A stretch of DNA of 64,000 nucleotides from Mactromeris polynyma. Taxonomy: Eukaryota > Mollusca > Bivalvia > Venerida > Mactridae. Position numbers and translations under genes: made by a program. The notes under the pieces were generated by a model, which had not been told where the DNA came from, searched no databases, and saw nothing but the letters and a program-made list of their open reading frames with translations. The stretch spans positions 20,388,860-20,452,859 of the forward strand of contig JASFXZ010000005.1 in NCBI GenBank assembly GCA_032209605.1, in the 5' to 3' direction. This document shows, in pieces, positions 13,001 to 23,635 of the stretch; within the stretch, counting starts at the first letter, position 1, and each line of letters starts with the position of its first letter.

Positions 13001-16000
13001 AACCTGTATACATGTTCTCTTCTTGGTTCCACAGATCAAGGCCGCTAGTGGCGTCGACTTGGAGGAGATGAAGGATACGGCCTCACGGACAGCTCTTGAT
13101 CCCGACGCCGAGATAGGCCCATCCCACAGCAAAGCTAGTCGAAGGACGCCAATGGACGACTCTGAAATCATCTCTATACAGGAGCAGCTGACAGCTTCTA
13201 CGCAGAGGATGGAGAAGCTGCAGAGTGAGTTGGCAGCCAGCAGCAGGCCATCTCCCAAGGCGAATTTTGCCAACTATGTGAAAGGAGAGCTCCTCAACTA
13301 CACCAACGAGCAGTTCCTCCGGGCGAAGCCTCGGTTTCTTGCTCTACCCGAAGAACTTGATAGACATTTTGCTGCTATTCCAACGCTTTCTAATAGCCAG
13401 TACGTCTCCGACGTGGCAGACATGTCTGTGCGCCACTTAACAGTTAGCCGTCCCCCAGTCACTTGTCAGGCCTACTTTCAGCTAATACAGTCTCAGTACG
13501 CTCAGTTTCAGTACTCTCTGCTTCAGAATCAACAGCAGCAACAGCAGCAGCATCCAAGCGCTACAGGGATCTGCACACGCCCATGTAAAGTTTCGCTTTA
13601 TATATCTGAATTGTGATCGGCATACGCTCGAAAACGTTTGGATCGCGCTGGTAGTGCGTTGCTGACCGCTGACACAAACTTGCAAACGTTCAGTTCGTTC
13701 GCAAAAGTTGTTGAACGTTGGCTTGCGTCAGGCTTCGTTAGGATCCGTTGTCCAAAGTTCACCTAAGTTACGGGTACGCTGTGGAAAGTTTGCCAACGCT
13801 AGCCCCTTGCGTTACCATCGCGTTCATTGCGTCGGGTACCCGTTGGCCTCCGTTGGACAAGCGTTCGGCTAAGATCACCACCACCAGCGTCTCAGTCGAC
13901 GTTTGCCAACGGAGTCCAACTTAGGCGAACTCTGTACAACTTAATCCAGCGTTCAGGAACATTTACAAACGGAGCACAACTTACACCAACGTTTATTTCC
14001 AAACGTCGCCAAAGTTTTTGCATGTAAATTTCAACGAACACGACGTTCGTCAGCATTCGCCAGCGAACATCAACTCTTATAAACTTTTAACAACTTTTAC
14101 TAGCGGAGCTGGACGTTTGCCCAAACGTCGGTAAACGTCGATCCAAACGTCGTAGTGTGAACCCAGCTTAAAGTAAGGTTAAACTATTGTAAGCTGTTAC
14201 AGGTGAATAATTACTCGGTCTGTGAAGAATGTATACATTTATATCCTAATACCGAAGGCAGCTATATCTTATGCACTGTTCGTATAATACAATGCACCTG
14301 TTACGGTTATATTAGGAACAGGGTTTCGAGTTTAAATATTGATTCAACACTGCAATCATGACTTAGACAGATTTGACTAACTTTGACTACCAAGCCAGTA
14401 CGCTTAAACATCAAACCAATACACTTGCGGCTTTAATTATAAGATGTTCAAATAAACGATATTTATTCATATTGCGTAACTGTCGCTTGTCATGTGTGTA
14501 GCAATATTTTGTTTGATTTTGTTATATGTATAAATGTACATGTATAAATAAAATTCGCTATTTCTTTTATTATCGTGTTTACCTAAATAACCTATTCATC
14601 CGTTCATAATTGAAGATTACAAGATTGAAGAAACATTTCCACCCTATACCCAATATAATGGATAAATCGATGATGAGCCTTATCGAATTGGGTTTATACT
14701 TACTCTCGTAGAGTGTACCAATATTATGAGTATGTAAAGTGTATACATCGGATGATAAGTGTTAAACTTAAATCCTAATATTGATAAATCATTCTGGATG
14801 TGGTGTGGTATTAACTATAAAACCACAAATCTAGAGCAAGATGGGCAACACAGGTCTATACAACATATAACCATGAGGAGAACTAAGCGGCACAACCATC
14901 ACACATCCCTAATCATCAGTATAAATGTTTCAGGGAGCTTACACCAGTTAGACGGCGGACATACCAACTTCGCAATCAACCGCCATATCTCAGAATATCA
15001 TAGACCTTACCAACACGTCAAACACGCGACAAGTCAAGAAACAACAAATGGACCAGTATCCCAATCAAATGATGACATAAAAGTATGATTATTAACAATG
15101 GAAATGAGGACTTTAGAGCAACACAAAAGAACCAGTAAATACAGGGACACACTGCTTGATAAATGAAATTCAAAACATAATAAGTCAAACAAATTATAAG
15201 TATGTCATATATATCTGTGAAATATTTACAATAAGCCTAACTTCTTAACTGAGAGGATCATAATTATAGGGAGAATACTCTGGGAAGGCCTACTTGCAAC
15301 ACCGCAAACTAACATTCCACATGGACAAACATCAACAAACAGTATAACCTCAATAATAAGACCACCTTTGGAAACCTTCGAAACTGGTCTTCTTATTGAG
15401 ATATTCTAAATATTGAGGTTGAATAAAGAGCAAAACAGTGAAAATGGACTAGAAAAGTGTGTTCTTAATTTTGAGGTGGTCTTAATATTGAGGTGGTCTT
15501 ATGATTGAGATGGCCTTAATATTGAGGTGGTCTTATTATTGAGATGGTCTTATGATTGAGATGGCCTTAATATTGAGGTGGTCTTATTATTGAGATGGTC
15601 TTATTATTGAGGTGGTCTTATAATTTAAGTGATCTTTAAGTGAGGTTTTACTGTAACAACAAACAATATAACACATACGACAATGAATGACACACAAGTC
15701 AGAGCAAAGGTAAGTACTGAAAATGTTCCCAATACACACATCACTGACAGTATGGATAGTATTCGACTTCACATTGTCGACAATCATAATTATAATCATA
15801 TATCCAACTTGGAGTTACAAGAGATTGCTTTACATTGAACCATTGAAACATTACCTCGAGATACTAAAAGTATCAACAAGTGTAAGCCATGAATAACACA
15901 GCCATTGTGTGTACATGTATATGAAATTGAAGTAAAATGCTCTACTTCTACTTCGTTACATATATATATTCATATGGGTTAACACCTTGTACTTTTAAAT

Positions 16001-16081
16001 TCGCTTAAACAGTTAAGAAATTAAATAATTCTAAATAAAATAGATCTCACCTAGAGCGGTTAAAACGAATAATTTCCACAT
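7037..16081 (-). CDS. Receptor A: SUEL-lectin, single-pass membrane protein with ITAM-like tyrosine tail
   Basis: Five coding exons on the minus strand: 16081-16051, 9875-9604, 9221-9128, 8539-8431 and 8012-7037. The phases fit at every junction and give 493 residues. Residues 1-18 are a signal peptide (MWKLFVLTAL...). About 19-132 form one SUEL/rhamnose-binding-lectin-type domain with ten cysteines and the diagnostic 'INC..GQ.I.I' and 'C.GRKSCNIPV' blocks. Residues 142-166 are a hydrophobic helix followed by CKR. Residues 170-493 are an acidic tail with eight Yxx(I/L) motifs; YDMI-x8-YYTI (205-220) and YSHL-x6-YSHL (292-305) fit ITAM spacing. The family binds carbohydrate, so a surface lectin receptor signalling through SH2 proteins is inferred. 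Exon 1 sits behind a TATA box. Intron 1 is enlarged by two Harbinger elements. The 333-codon open frame containing the tail begins in intron sequence; its upstream ATG is not the real start. It has a close paralogue, receptor B, in the other arm. I do not know a named orthologue. Confidence 0.8.
9945..10195 (+). mobile_element. tRNA-derived SINE, left copy
   Basis: It starts with pol III promoter boxes: an A-box-like TGGCTCATTGGTGGAGTGG, then a B box GGTTCGAGCC about 35 bp later. A body follows that ends near 'ggaataaaacacgaggtt'. It lies in intron 1 of receptor A. The right arm has the same element at 26275-26540 in the opposite sense, so it inserted before the duplication. Confidence 0.65.
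11015..11023 (+). promoter_or_regulatory. TATA box of the H1 transposase remnant
   Basis: TATATAAAA about 45 bp upstream of the likely ATG at 11068. It is a plausible core promoter for the transposase gene. Confidence 0.4.
11068..11553 (+). pseudogene. Harbinger (HARBI1-like) transposase, N-terminal part only
   Basis: The likely start is ATG 11068 (MEDIQRSMWLL), with the frame open further upstream. Residues about 25-120 show the family's N-terminal pattern: RRIWRRPWLHPERR, FGIYDQLMVELRREDPRTF, FLCMPTEMYDEIFERV and PGLKLAATLRHLVSGA. In the family the nuclease with its DDE triad follows. Here the frame leaves the family after LRHLVSGA and stops at 11553, so the catalytic domain has been deleted and the product cannot cut DNA. 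It lies within element H1. Confidence 0.85.
12392..14168. mobile_element. Second PIF/Harbinger-like DNA transposon H2, adjacent to H1
   Basis: About 1.8 kb. The terminal inverted repeat is AGSTGGRTTCACACTA, with TAA on both sides; the left TAA (12389-12391) is shared with the right flank of H1. Many subterminal 'cgttngccaacgt'-like repeats fill both ends. It carries the C-terminal part of a probable Harbinger accessory protein. The right inverted arm lacks it. Confidence 0.8.
12777..13616 (+). pseudogene. Harbinger accessory (Myb/MADF-type) protein remnant
   Basis: An open frame of about 279 codons without a convincing ATG. An in-frame stretch around 12960-13030 looks like a short intron, ending in a TTCCACAG acceptor. 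The later part has a coiled-coil-like segment (ISIQEQLTASTQRMEKLQSEL), then FANYVKGELLNYTNEQFLRA, which recalls the BESS-like C-terminus of Harbinger DNA-binding accessory proteins. A polyQ run (13530-13550) follows. The N-terminal DNA-binding part is absent or unrecognisable. The location inside H2 supports the assignment; the family name is an inference. Confidence 0.5.
14169..15338. other. Intron 1 sequence of receptor A
   Basis: Shared with 24390-25500 in the right arm. A frame of about 109 codons at 14759-15088 is broken in the right copy (24791-24997, reverse), so I do not call it a gene. Confidence 0.4.
15339..15654. mobile_element. 'ggtctta' MITE with internal tandem units, left copy
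   Basis: The ends are ACAGTATAACCTCA and TGAGGTTTTACTGT. The inside is mostly tandem variants of 'aatattgaggtggtctta'. The matching right-arm copy is 24057-24389 and an independent copy is in the MSH2 intron at 57839-58012. Fragments occur near 47390, 48255 and 59310. The TIR style suggests Tc1/mariner. Confidence 0.65.
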
Positions 16082-16139
16082 TCTTTTTGTCGTTGTGAAG
16101 ACGCAAGCTGCAAGACACGTATATCCTTAAACCAAATAC

Positions 16140-16148
16140 ATTTATATA
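16140..16148 (-). promoter_or_regulatory. TATA box of receptor A
   Basis: TATATAAAT on the minus strand about 60 bp before the start codon at 16081. The same box at the same distance precedes receptor B (23569-23577). The surrounding 200 bp are conserved in both arms. Confidence 0.6.
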
Positions 16149-16532
16149 CTATAGACAGAGAAAACAGCTTTATTTCTCATGTGTTTGATTTATAAATAAC
16201 CGACAAGTTTTAAATCGTGACAAATTTGAAACGGGTGAATGCACCGTAGCTATCGGACGAGTAATTTGTAGACTATTTGATCACGATTTTGTTCTTATAA
16301 AGACTGAAATGTATAGTTCGGAAAGAAAACAAATTATAGCTCTACCTTACGATAAATTTTAAACTTTCAAAAGTGTCTTCTAGTTAATGGGTCGGCTAAA
16401 ATGTAGGGGAATATGTACATATGACTATATAATAACTCGTTCCACGCAGATATAAAATGCATACGTCTTGCAGGCACAGTATAACCATTCAAGTGGTGTG
16501 ATATTATTATGTATATTTATCACGTTCATGTA

Positions 16533-19184
16533 CAGGGGCGGATCCAGGATTTTTCTCCAGGGGGGGTCCAACTTTTGCCCACAAAATTACAGAAATATAA
16601 TCCCTTTCCACATTCAAGCAGATGTTAGCCGTTTGTATCTGTTTTTTTAACAAACGTTACCGGTTCTAACCACGAGGAGATCTCCACTAATATAGATCCG
16701 GGTTTTTTTGTGTTTTTTTAAAAAGTTTTTTTAGTATTTTTAAGAACAAATTGCGGAAAAAAATCAAGCTAACGAGAATGAGGCCACTACTTTTATATAA
16801 ATTGGTTTACAAAACCGGCGGGTCTAATTTTCCGAAAAGTAGAAAAAAAATAAAAATCGAATTTCACTTTTTTTTTCAAATTTATTTTCCCGACCGTATT
16901 GATTTTGGTGCCAAACGAAAAAAAAAACGAACAGAAACCATTAGTTGAATGTCTTAGCTTTAAAATGGTATATAAATCAAAGAAATTAAATGCGATTTAC
17001 CCTGCATATGGAATTTAAATAGGTCGCAAGTTATGCGCGACGATGTCGGCCGCCATTTTTAAAAATCTGATAATCAGTGATTTAAAACTCAGTTATTCTA
17101 CCAATATGCACAAAGAATGTGAGATGCAATCTTTATTTAGAGTTATTTTAGTCTTCTTACGACTTTTGTAATGGATATAAATGCAAATATTTAGTTAAAT
17201 TTGTCATTTAAAAATTCGATTTGTATATATTATATCAGTGTATATATTATATAACGTATTGTGAACCCTTTGAAGCATGTCTTTAGTCAATAGTATAGCA
17301 TAGAAAGTAAAGAAAAGAACAACGTTTAATGTGAATTAAAGTTTATTTATTCACACTTTAAATATAATGATATAAATAAATGTAAGTACGATTGTAACAC
17401 AATTTTCTACAATCTTGTTGAGAGTGTGACTCTCTCAACTTCCTCGATCGTCAACCATATTTATTATCATCAATTACGTACAGCAAACATATTAAATATA
17501 CTCAATATTCATTTATACATGAAGAGTTTGTTAGAAAATTGATTATTTGTTCATTATATATCTATTATATCAAATGGGGTCTGAGGACGTTTCGCACCCA
17601 TTTCATGAGGACGTTTCGCGCCCATTTTGGGCGCGAAACGACACGGGCGAAACGTCTAGGGGCGAAACGTCCAGGTCGCGAAACGTCCGTATACCAAAAC
17701 ATTGTACATCTTAACTATTTTACATAATTTCGATTTTTTTCCCTAAAATTTGAGATTTGTATTAATAAACAAATGATTTAGAAGTGTTTTGCCACAGACA
17801 ACTGAATAACAACAGTTAAAATACTCGAAATATGACCATGGCGAGTAACTGCGAAGTTGCATAAATTTCGGATACGCTTATTTTCGGATAAGTGTTCGTT
17901 TTTAGAGTTTAATGTCAAATTGATAGTATGTAAGCTTGTAATAAGAGTCTTAAAGGTTTTCTTTTGCATTTTTGTTTACTGTTGTCAGTAGATATAAAGA
18001 ATTTTCTTGTTATGTAAACAGTGCAGTTGGTGACGTAATTGCCCAGAATATCAATTTATCATGTGTCACAGTATGTTAACGATTGCTTCAAGTTCATGAC
18101 TCCCCTAGAATAATATGGCAATTTTATTTGGCTGGTAAGAAAAGACATTTACTCTTAATCAAGTCTGTTTTTCAATTTGTATTTGACTGATTGAACTCTG
18201 GTTGACAGTGGCAATTTTAAGAAATTGACATTGCTAAACTTCATATGGAATTTAAATGTTTTCACTTAAAATGATTCGAAATGAACTATTGAACAGTAAG
18301 AAAGATGAATCTATCAGTCTGATTCTGACACATGTTTACAGTAATTGGCATGGTTAAAATAATTCATATTTTTTCTCAAATATGTATTTTGATATTCAGC
18401 TTAGCCTTAAAGCAAAACAAATGTCTGGCTGGGCGATATTAAATGTATCTTCGAAAAAAGTGTAGTATATATACATGTTTCCTAGTCAATTTCATTGATG
18501 TTCTCAAAGTATGTTTTATATGCACAGTATGTAAGATTTAAACAGTGTGTTTAATTAGAACTATGAAACTTTGTGTGTATTAATACATGTTAAAATAGCA
18601 GTTTAAGAATTTAAAATGTCAAGTAAATGATTTCAATGTTGTTAGTCATTTCTCTGATTTTCACCCTTTTAGAGTATGTTTGGGGACTTTTTTCCTTTTT
18701 TTTTTTTTTTTTCGACCACCCAGTGGACATTTTTCCCAAAAATTCTTGTAAACCAAAAAATAAAAAAGGAGTGGCCTGACGTGCTGTTTTTACTCGAAAG
18801 CCTAACTGCACTGCAAATTCTTGATACATCAAATAACTACGTCACTATTGCCTTAAATGACGTCACAAATGAATATTTGCGTGTCAGCTATAAATATTTA
18901 CGCAGCGTAGCAACAACCTGACATACAGCCTAGCACAGTCGCTTACACGTTCATTACACGGGTGATTGATGCAATATTGAATTCAGAAAGATACACAATA
19001 ACGATAAAAGTGAAGCTATATGGAACATAATGTTTGATAAATTTATTATTCATTGATTAATGTTATAGAAAGCTGTCGATTTATCACGCTTGTTTATCAT
19101 TTTTTTATTTTTTCCAGGGGGGTCTGAGCCATTCTAGGGGGGGTCGGACCCCCCGGACCCCCCCCCCCGCTGGATCCGCCCCTG
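16533..19184. mobile_element. CAGGGGCGGATCC-ended element, copy 1 (2652 bp)
   Basis: The terminal inverted repeat is CAGGGGCGGATCCAG, followed by G/C-rich runs at both ends. A nearly identical copy, inverted, lies at 38084-40438; it lacks about 300 bp present here at roughly 17223-17523. No transposase frame is visible, so it is non-autonomous. The ends resemble hAT-like elements, but I see no clear 8-bp target duplication. It includes a cluster of GCGAAACGTCC motifs (17583-17693) and a poly-T run near 18697. Confidence 0.75.
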
Positions 19185-19302
19185 GAACACTGAAAAGAGT
19201 AATACTCATATTACAACAATGAGCAGCGTGACAAATGACGAGAAAGCGTGTAAACTAATGTTGGATTGTGAGTTTTATACCCATGTGCACGGCAATCAGG
19301 CG

Positions 19303-19406
19303 CGTAGCTCTGTCTGTACGCGTAGCCCTGTCTGTACGCGTAGCTCTGTCTGTACGCGTAGCTCTGTACGCGTAGCTCTGTCTGTACGCGTAGCTCTGTC
19401 TGTACG
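19303..19406 (+). repeat. 18-bp tandem repeat
   Basis: About six head-to-tail units of CGTAGCTCTGTCTGTACG, one of them shortened. It lies in the spacer. Confidence 0.8.
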
Positions 19407-19417
19407 CAATATACGCA

Positions 19418-19700
19418 GTTGTTTACACGTGGTTATCAAAAAGTAGAACAAAAACTTCCAAAAACCCAAACATCAACGGTAAAGCATGCACTTTGTGATA
19501 TAATTCTTATCATGGGAACATATGACTCTTCAAAACTGACTGTAGGGCCTATGGCTTGTGAAAATGTCCCAAGACGAAAACGGAATCTTCCGGGAAAGCA
19601 TGCGAAACCCTCTAGATTGTTAGTGTACACTTTCTACCAGCACTGTCTGCGCCCCTGACGAAATCATACATGAAATGAAACTTAACAATACAACAGTCTC
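19418..19700 (-). repeat. Dispersed repeat B, copy 2
   Basis: Reverse-complement match of 1014-1291, slightly longer because of an internal insertion near 19540-19580. Non-coding as far as I can see. Confidence 0.6.
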
Positions 19701-19814
19701 AATGCTTTGGCCAGCACAGTTTAACCATTTTGACGTTATGACAAACTCGCACTTTCAAAACCGTTATATTATCAAACTTCCATCAATTATTGAATGTCGA
19801 TCGGATATGATAAA

Positions 19815-21126
19815 TAGGGAATATTACGTTAGTGTGGTGTTCTGTGGGTCTGTATCACTTCGAGTTGCTTGTGAAAAGTCGTATCGCCACGAGACCGAAG
19901 GTCGAGTGGCGATACGACTTTTCACAAGCAACGAGAAGTGATACAAACCCACAGAACACCACACTAACGTAATTTTCCTTTTATTATATACCCACAAACG
20001 ACAAAAATATACACATTTACGAGAAATAACAATTTTATTCGTTTTAAACGACAACAAAATAGTCCAAACGTACAACAACAGGTAAACAGTGGCGTATGAA
20101 TACAATGTTTCCAAATATAGGATGACGTACCTTGCGCGTGAAACATATGTGTAGAGTGTAGCGCCATTTTAAACAACAACAACATTTTAACAATTTAGCG
20201 AGTGAAACTCACTCGCTATCGCTGTCTATAACTCGAATTCGCCTTCTCTTCTGTTTTGGCGACCGTTCGTAGTTATTGATAGTTATCTGACAACTTACGA
20301 GTTTAGCGTTCTGCAAAATTTGCCCTGAAAACATGGATGTTATTGTTTCGGACATGTCACTGACATTGTGATTTTGGATATGGCAGTTTGAACTGGCGAT
20401 TGTCGGAGCCGTATAAGATGTGACGGTGCTTGTACGGGCGGGTAAGTTATGCAAAGTATTTTGACATTTTCTGCTTTGTTTACACGGGAATTCCTTTCAT
20501 GTACACCGCTGTAGCAGACGGGCCGGAAATCTCGTTTCGCGGCGATAAGAAAACGATTTCTGTTAAAAAATTACCGGAGGATATAGAAAAGACTATAATA
20601 AAGGATTCTTGAGGTTCATGGGCGTGAAAAAACTCCAAAAAAACAACATTTTCCACGTTTATTTATTTTGACATTTCTGATGGGATTCTATAGGCGCTTG
20701 GTACCGCCCATTCTATTAAAAGCAGGGTTTTCCAATATTCCGTGACGGAAATGTACGGAGACGCACGATTGAAATACACAGAAAGTAGTCCGGCATATGT
20801 TTACACGTCATACCTATGTGATACGGAATTTGAAAACCACACTGACGTGATACGGAATTTTTTATTCCGGCGGTCCGTATTTGTTTAAAAAATACTGGGT
20901 GTATTTCGGACAGAACATTTATGGGTATATAATAAACACATTTATTGTGGGCGAATTTGTTTGTACCAAATAAATATTGTACTTTATTATATACCCATAA
21001 ATGTTCTGTCCAAAATACACCCAGTATTTTTTAAACAATTTTTTAAATCGTATCGATACGACTTTTCACAAGCAACTCGAAGTGATACAGACCCACAGAT
21101 CACCACACTAACGTAATATTCCCTAT
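19815..21126. mobile_element. DNA element with long terminal inverted repeats and nested palindromes
   Basis: The left end 'agggaatattacgttagtgt' and its following 70 bp recur inverted at the right end (about 21053-21126), with one or two differences. The left terminus is also repeated inverted at 19906-19975, forming a hairpin with only about 14 nt of loop. A second hairpin with arms of about 50 bp is at 20886-21033. No transposase is recognised; the long TIRs recall Mutator-like or foldback elements. Confidence 0.65.
20209..20454 (-). CDS. Hypothetical 81-residue protein inside the palindromic element
   Basis: A minus-strand frame starting at ATG 20454. It is Ser/Thr-rich at first and ends in a basic, NLS-like KQKRRRIR followed by an acidic VIDSDSE tail. 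I do not recognise a family. A GCGAGTGAAACTCACTCGC palindrome covers the stop codon. It could be an element-encoded small protein or a chance frame. Confidence 0.2.
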   Translation of the reverse strand: MHNLPARTSTVTSYTAPTIASSNCHIQNHNVSDMSETITSMFSGQILQNAKLVSCQITINNYERSPKQKRRRIRVIDSDSE

Positions 21127-22635
21127 ATATAATGAAGACATGGTGAAAAATAATAGCGGACTGAGAAATTAATAAATCATTCTGTTCTGTTATGTTCTGT
21201 TCTGTTTATGAAAACTGTGATGTGTTCCCAAATTTAACAACGTTCCAGTTTCATGTCACAATATGAAAATTTGAATTTAACTATTGGAAAACATTATTTA
21301 GTTTACTGCAAGCACTTGTTATCAAGTTGCTTTGTATTCCCCATCATATGAAATTTATTTCATTGCAAACATTTCAGTTTACTTCCGCATAGAATTGCAT
21401 TTCAAAAGCTTTAAAATACCTTTAAAATGTGCATTCAAACTAATACGGACGGGGGATTCTTTTCACTAAGTTGAATACGTTCACTAGAGGGTGTTTGCAT
21501 AAACGCGACGCAAAATTATACCTGTATTGATTTTTTATTTCTACATTACAAAGTCATAAGGAAACTTTCATAAAATATGCAAACTTGAAAAGTAAATAAT
21601 GAGTTACAAGACACCAACACAATTGTGCTCCTTTCATACAAGGAAAGTTTGCAGTGCGATATGCACAAAATATTCTGTGTTAAATGTTGGTTGATATTTT
21701 TGTCCATGTATCGTTCTAATAATTTCAAGCAAATCTTTAAACGAATCATTGAAATGGGTTACAAATATAGCCGCAACTAAGTATGGGTATGTCGCGACGT
21801 GACCGTCCTTACAACCTGACAAACTATAGACAGGTATGGTGTAATATAGCTGTTAGTAGTGTAAGTATATACTTTAGGCGGTAACCAGTTAATACAGTTT
21901 ATAAGTGTGCTCCCTGATAATGTTCAATTTGGACATTAAAAATAGTCAACTTCTGCCAAATCAGCCTGAAAGTTTTAATATAGATCTATACACTATTTCA
22001 CAGAGTTTATGACGAAATGGCCACTTATTCACTTGTGACAAGGATTTGTACTGAAGGCTGACTGGGAGTAGGTACAGAAGGGGCTGTCCCCTGGAAATTT
22101 GTTAAAATGTTGGTACTTGTATGATTTGGACGTTCTGTATTTTTTACAAGATAATACTAGTGCAATTCTCGAGAATTAGTCTTAAAATTTTGACCCTGAA
22201 ATACACCAGAAGCCACCATTTCATATATTTATATTTGAAAAAATGTTACGGTGGAGATCCCCCGGACCCCCTTAAAGGAGGGGGATAAACCCCTCCCGAA
22301 CCTACCCCACACTCGGCGCTGTGCACATCAAATTCAGGGCATTTTCATCATGTTTGGCCCCCCAGTCGGGTATTTCTGTATCCGGGCCTCAGCGTGTACT
22401 GATTTACTGTGCGCACGAACATTCTTATTCGTAAGATCACTGTCATACTTACGACCGCTTTGATAAAACGGTCGTAAGTATTTTCGTAAGACAATTCTTA
22501 CGAACATTTCGTATCTTACGAACGCTCGTTCGTACGAATATTGATAAAACGGGCCCTATAGTGAATTGGTAGCGTGGAACGAGTTATTATATAGTCATAT
22601 GTACATATTCCCCTACATTTTAGCCGACCCATTAA

Positions 22636-23327
22636 GGTTCATGTCAAGCGGATTGACATTGCAATTGCAACAAATAATGCAACACAAATTTCTGGGAATT
22701 CAATACATTTTAACTCAAATCAGTTGCATAATATAAATGATAAGAGTAACAAGAATACATTTGGTGTTTAATATATGCCTTTGTGCACTACCATAGCTGT
22801 ATAGGCCAAAATGTTGTGACATTTCAGGTCTTTCACTAAAAATATATCCAACTTGTTATCCGAAAACATTTTAAGTTTAATATCATACCAACATTATTAT
22901 CCATTATCATAGTTAGATGGTACGAGAACTTATTTATTCTAGATTTGATCAACAAAGTAGAAATTTTATGTCAAACTTGTTCAAATATTGTCACTGGGCG
23001 CCACCATTTTTGTTTGTTGACATTTGAGAGTTAATTCAAGTGTTTTTGACTTTCTTTTGTCTCTATCACCTAGAATAGTGTTTTATTGATCCAAAAAAGT
23101 AATAGTTGAAATTATTTAAAAAGTTGTTATTTTTTTACATATTTTCTAAAAAGTCTGAACATTTTAAGTATTTTTGTTTTTAAATTACATTATTTGTCAA
23201 TAACAAAAAAGCTATCTGTATCTGCTCGTTCAGACGAACATTTAGATATATAATCATCCACATTGCATTGTTATTTTACTTAAAAAATCAGTGAATTGTA
23301 ATATGCAAAATCCGCTTAACATGAACC
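22636..23327. mobile_element. piggyBac-like MITE with TTAA target duplication
   Basis: 692 bp bounded by TTAA (22632-22635 and 23328-23331). The terminal inverted repeat is GGTTCATGTYAAGCGGAT. The left arm at about 16384-16390 has the single-TTAA empty site ('ctagTTAAtggg'). TTAA duplication is characteristic of piggyBac. No transposase is present. Confidence 0.85.
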
Positions 23328-23568
23328 TTAACTAGAAGACAATTTTGAAAGTTTAAAATTTATCGTAAAGTAGAGCTATCAATTTTTTTCTTTCCGAACT
23401 ATACATTTCAGTCTTTATAAGAACAAAATCGTGATCAAATAGTCTACAAAATACTCGTACGATAACTACTGTGCATTCACCCGTTTAAAATTTGTCACGA
23501 TTTAAAAACTAGTCGGTTATTTATAAATCAAACACATGAGGAAAAAAAGCTATTTTCTCCGTCTATAG

Positions 23569-23577
23569 TATATAAAT
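23569..23577 (+). promoter_or_regulatory. TATA box of receptor B
   Basis: TATATAAAT about 60 bp upstream of the receptor B ATG (23636). It is conserved with the receptor A promoter. Confidence 0.6.
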
Positions 23578-23635
23578 GTATTCGGTTTAAGGATATACGT
23601 GTCTTGCAGTTTGCGTCTTCACAACGACAAAAAGA

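Larger units (their letters stand above)
1325..16447 (+). repeat. Left arm of a large inverted duplication
   Basis: This block corresponds, in reverse complement, to 22572-37836. Collinear landmarks are LINE pieces, a transposase-like fragment, a pogo-like MITE, a LINE 3' end, receptor gene A, a tRNA-SINE, a 'ggtctta' MITE and the receptor promoter. The outer break lies inside LINE coding sequence at 1325, where the right copy continues for about another 115 bp. The inner break is after CTCGTTCCACGC at 16447. By eye the shared DNA is roughly 90-95% identical. The arm-specific insertion is the Harbinger pair at 10393-14168. Confidence 0.85.
16448..22571. other. Spacer between the inverted arms
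   Basis: 6.1 kb not shared between the arms. It holds the GGGGCGGATCC element, an 18-bp tandem repeat, dispersed repeat B and a palindromic element. The rest (21127-22571) has no gene I can support; near 22430-22555 there are several inverted 'cttacgaac' motifs ending in 'gataaaacgggccc', which looks like a MITE terminus. Confidence 0.7.

Noticed and set aside
13530..13550. Glutamine run as evidence for a host transcription factor
   Set aside because: It lies inside Harbinger element H2 at the end of a decayed accessory frame.
14759..15088. 109-codon frame in receptor A intron 1
   Set aside because: The right-arm counterpart is frameshifted and interrupted; no family or splice support.
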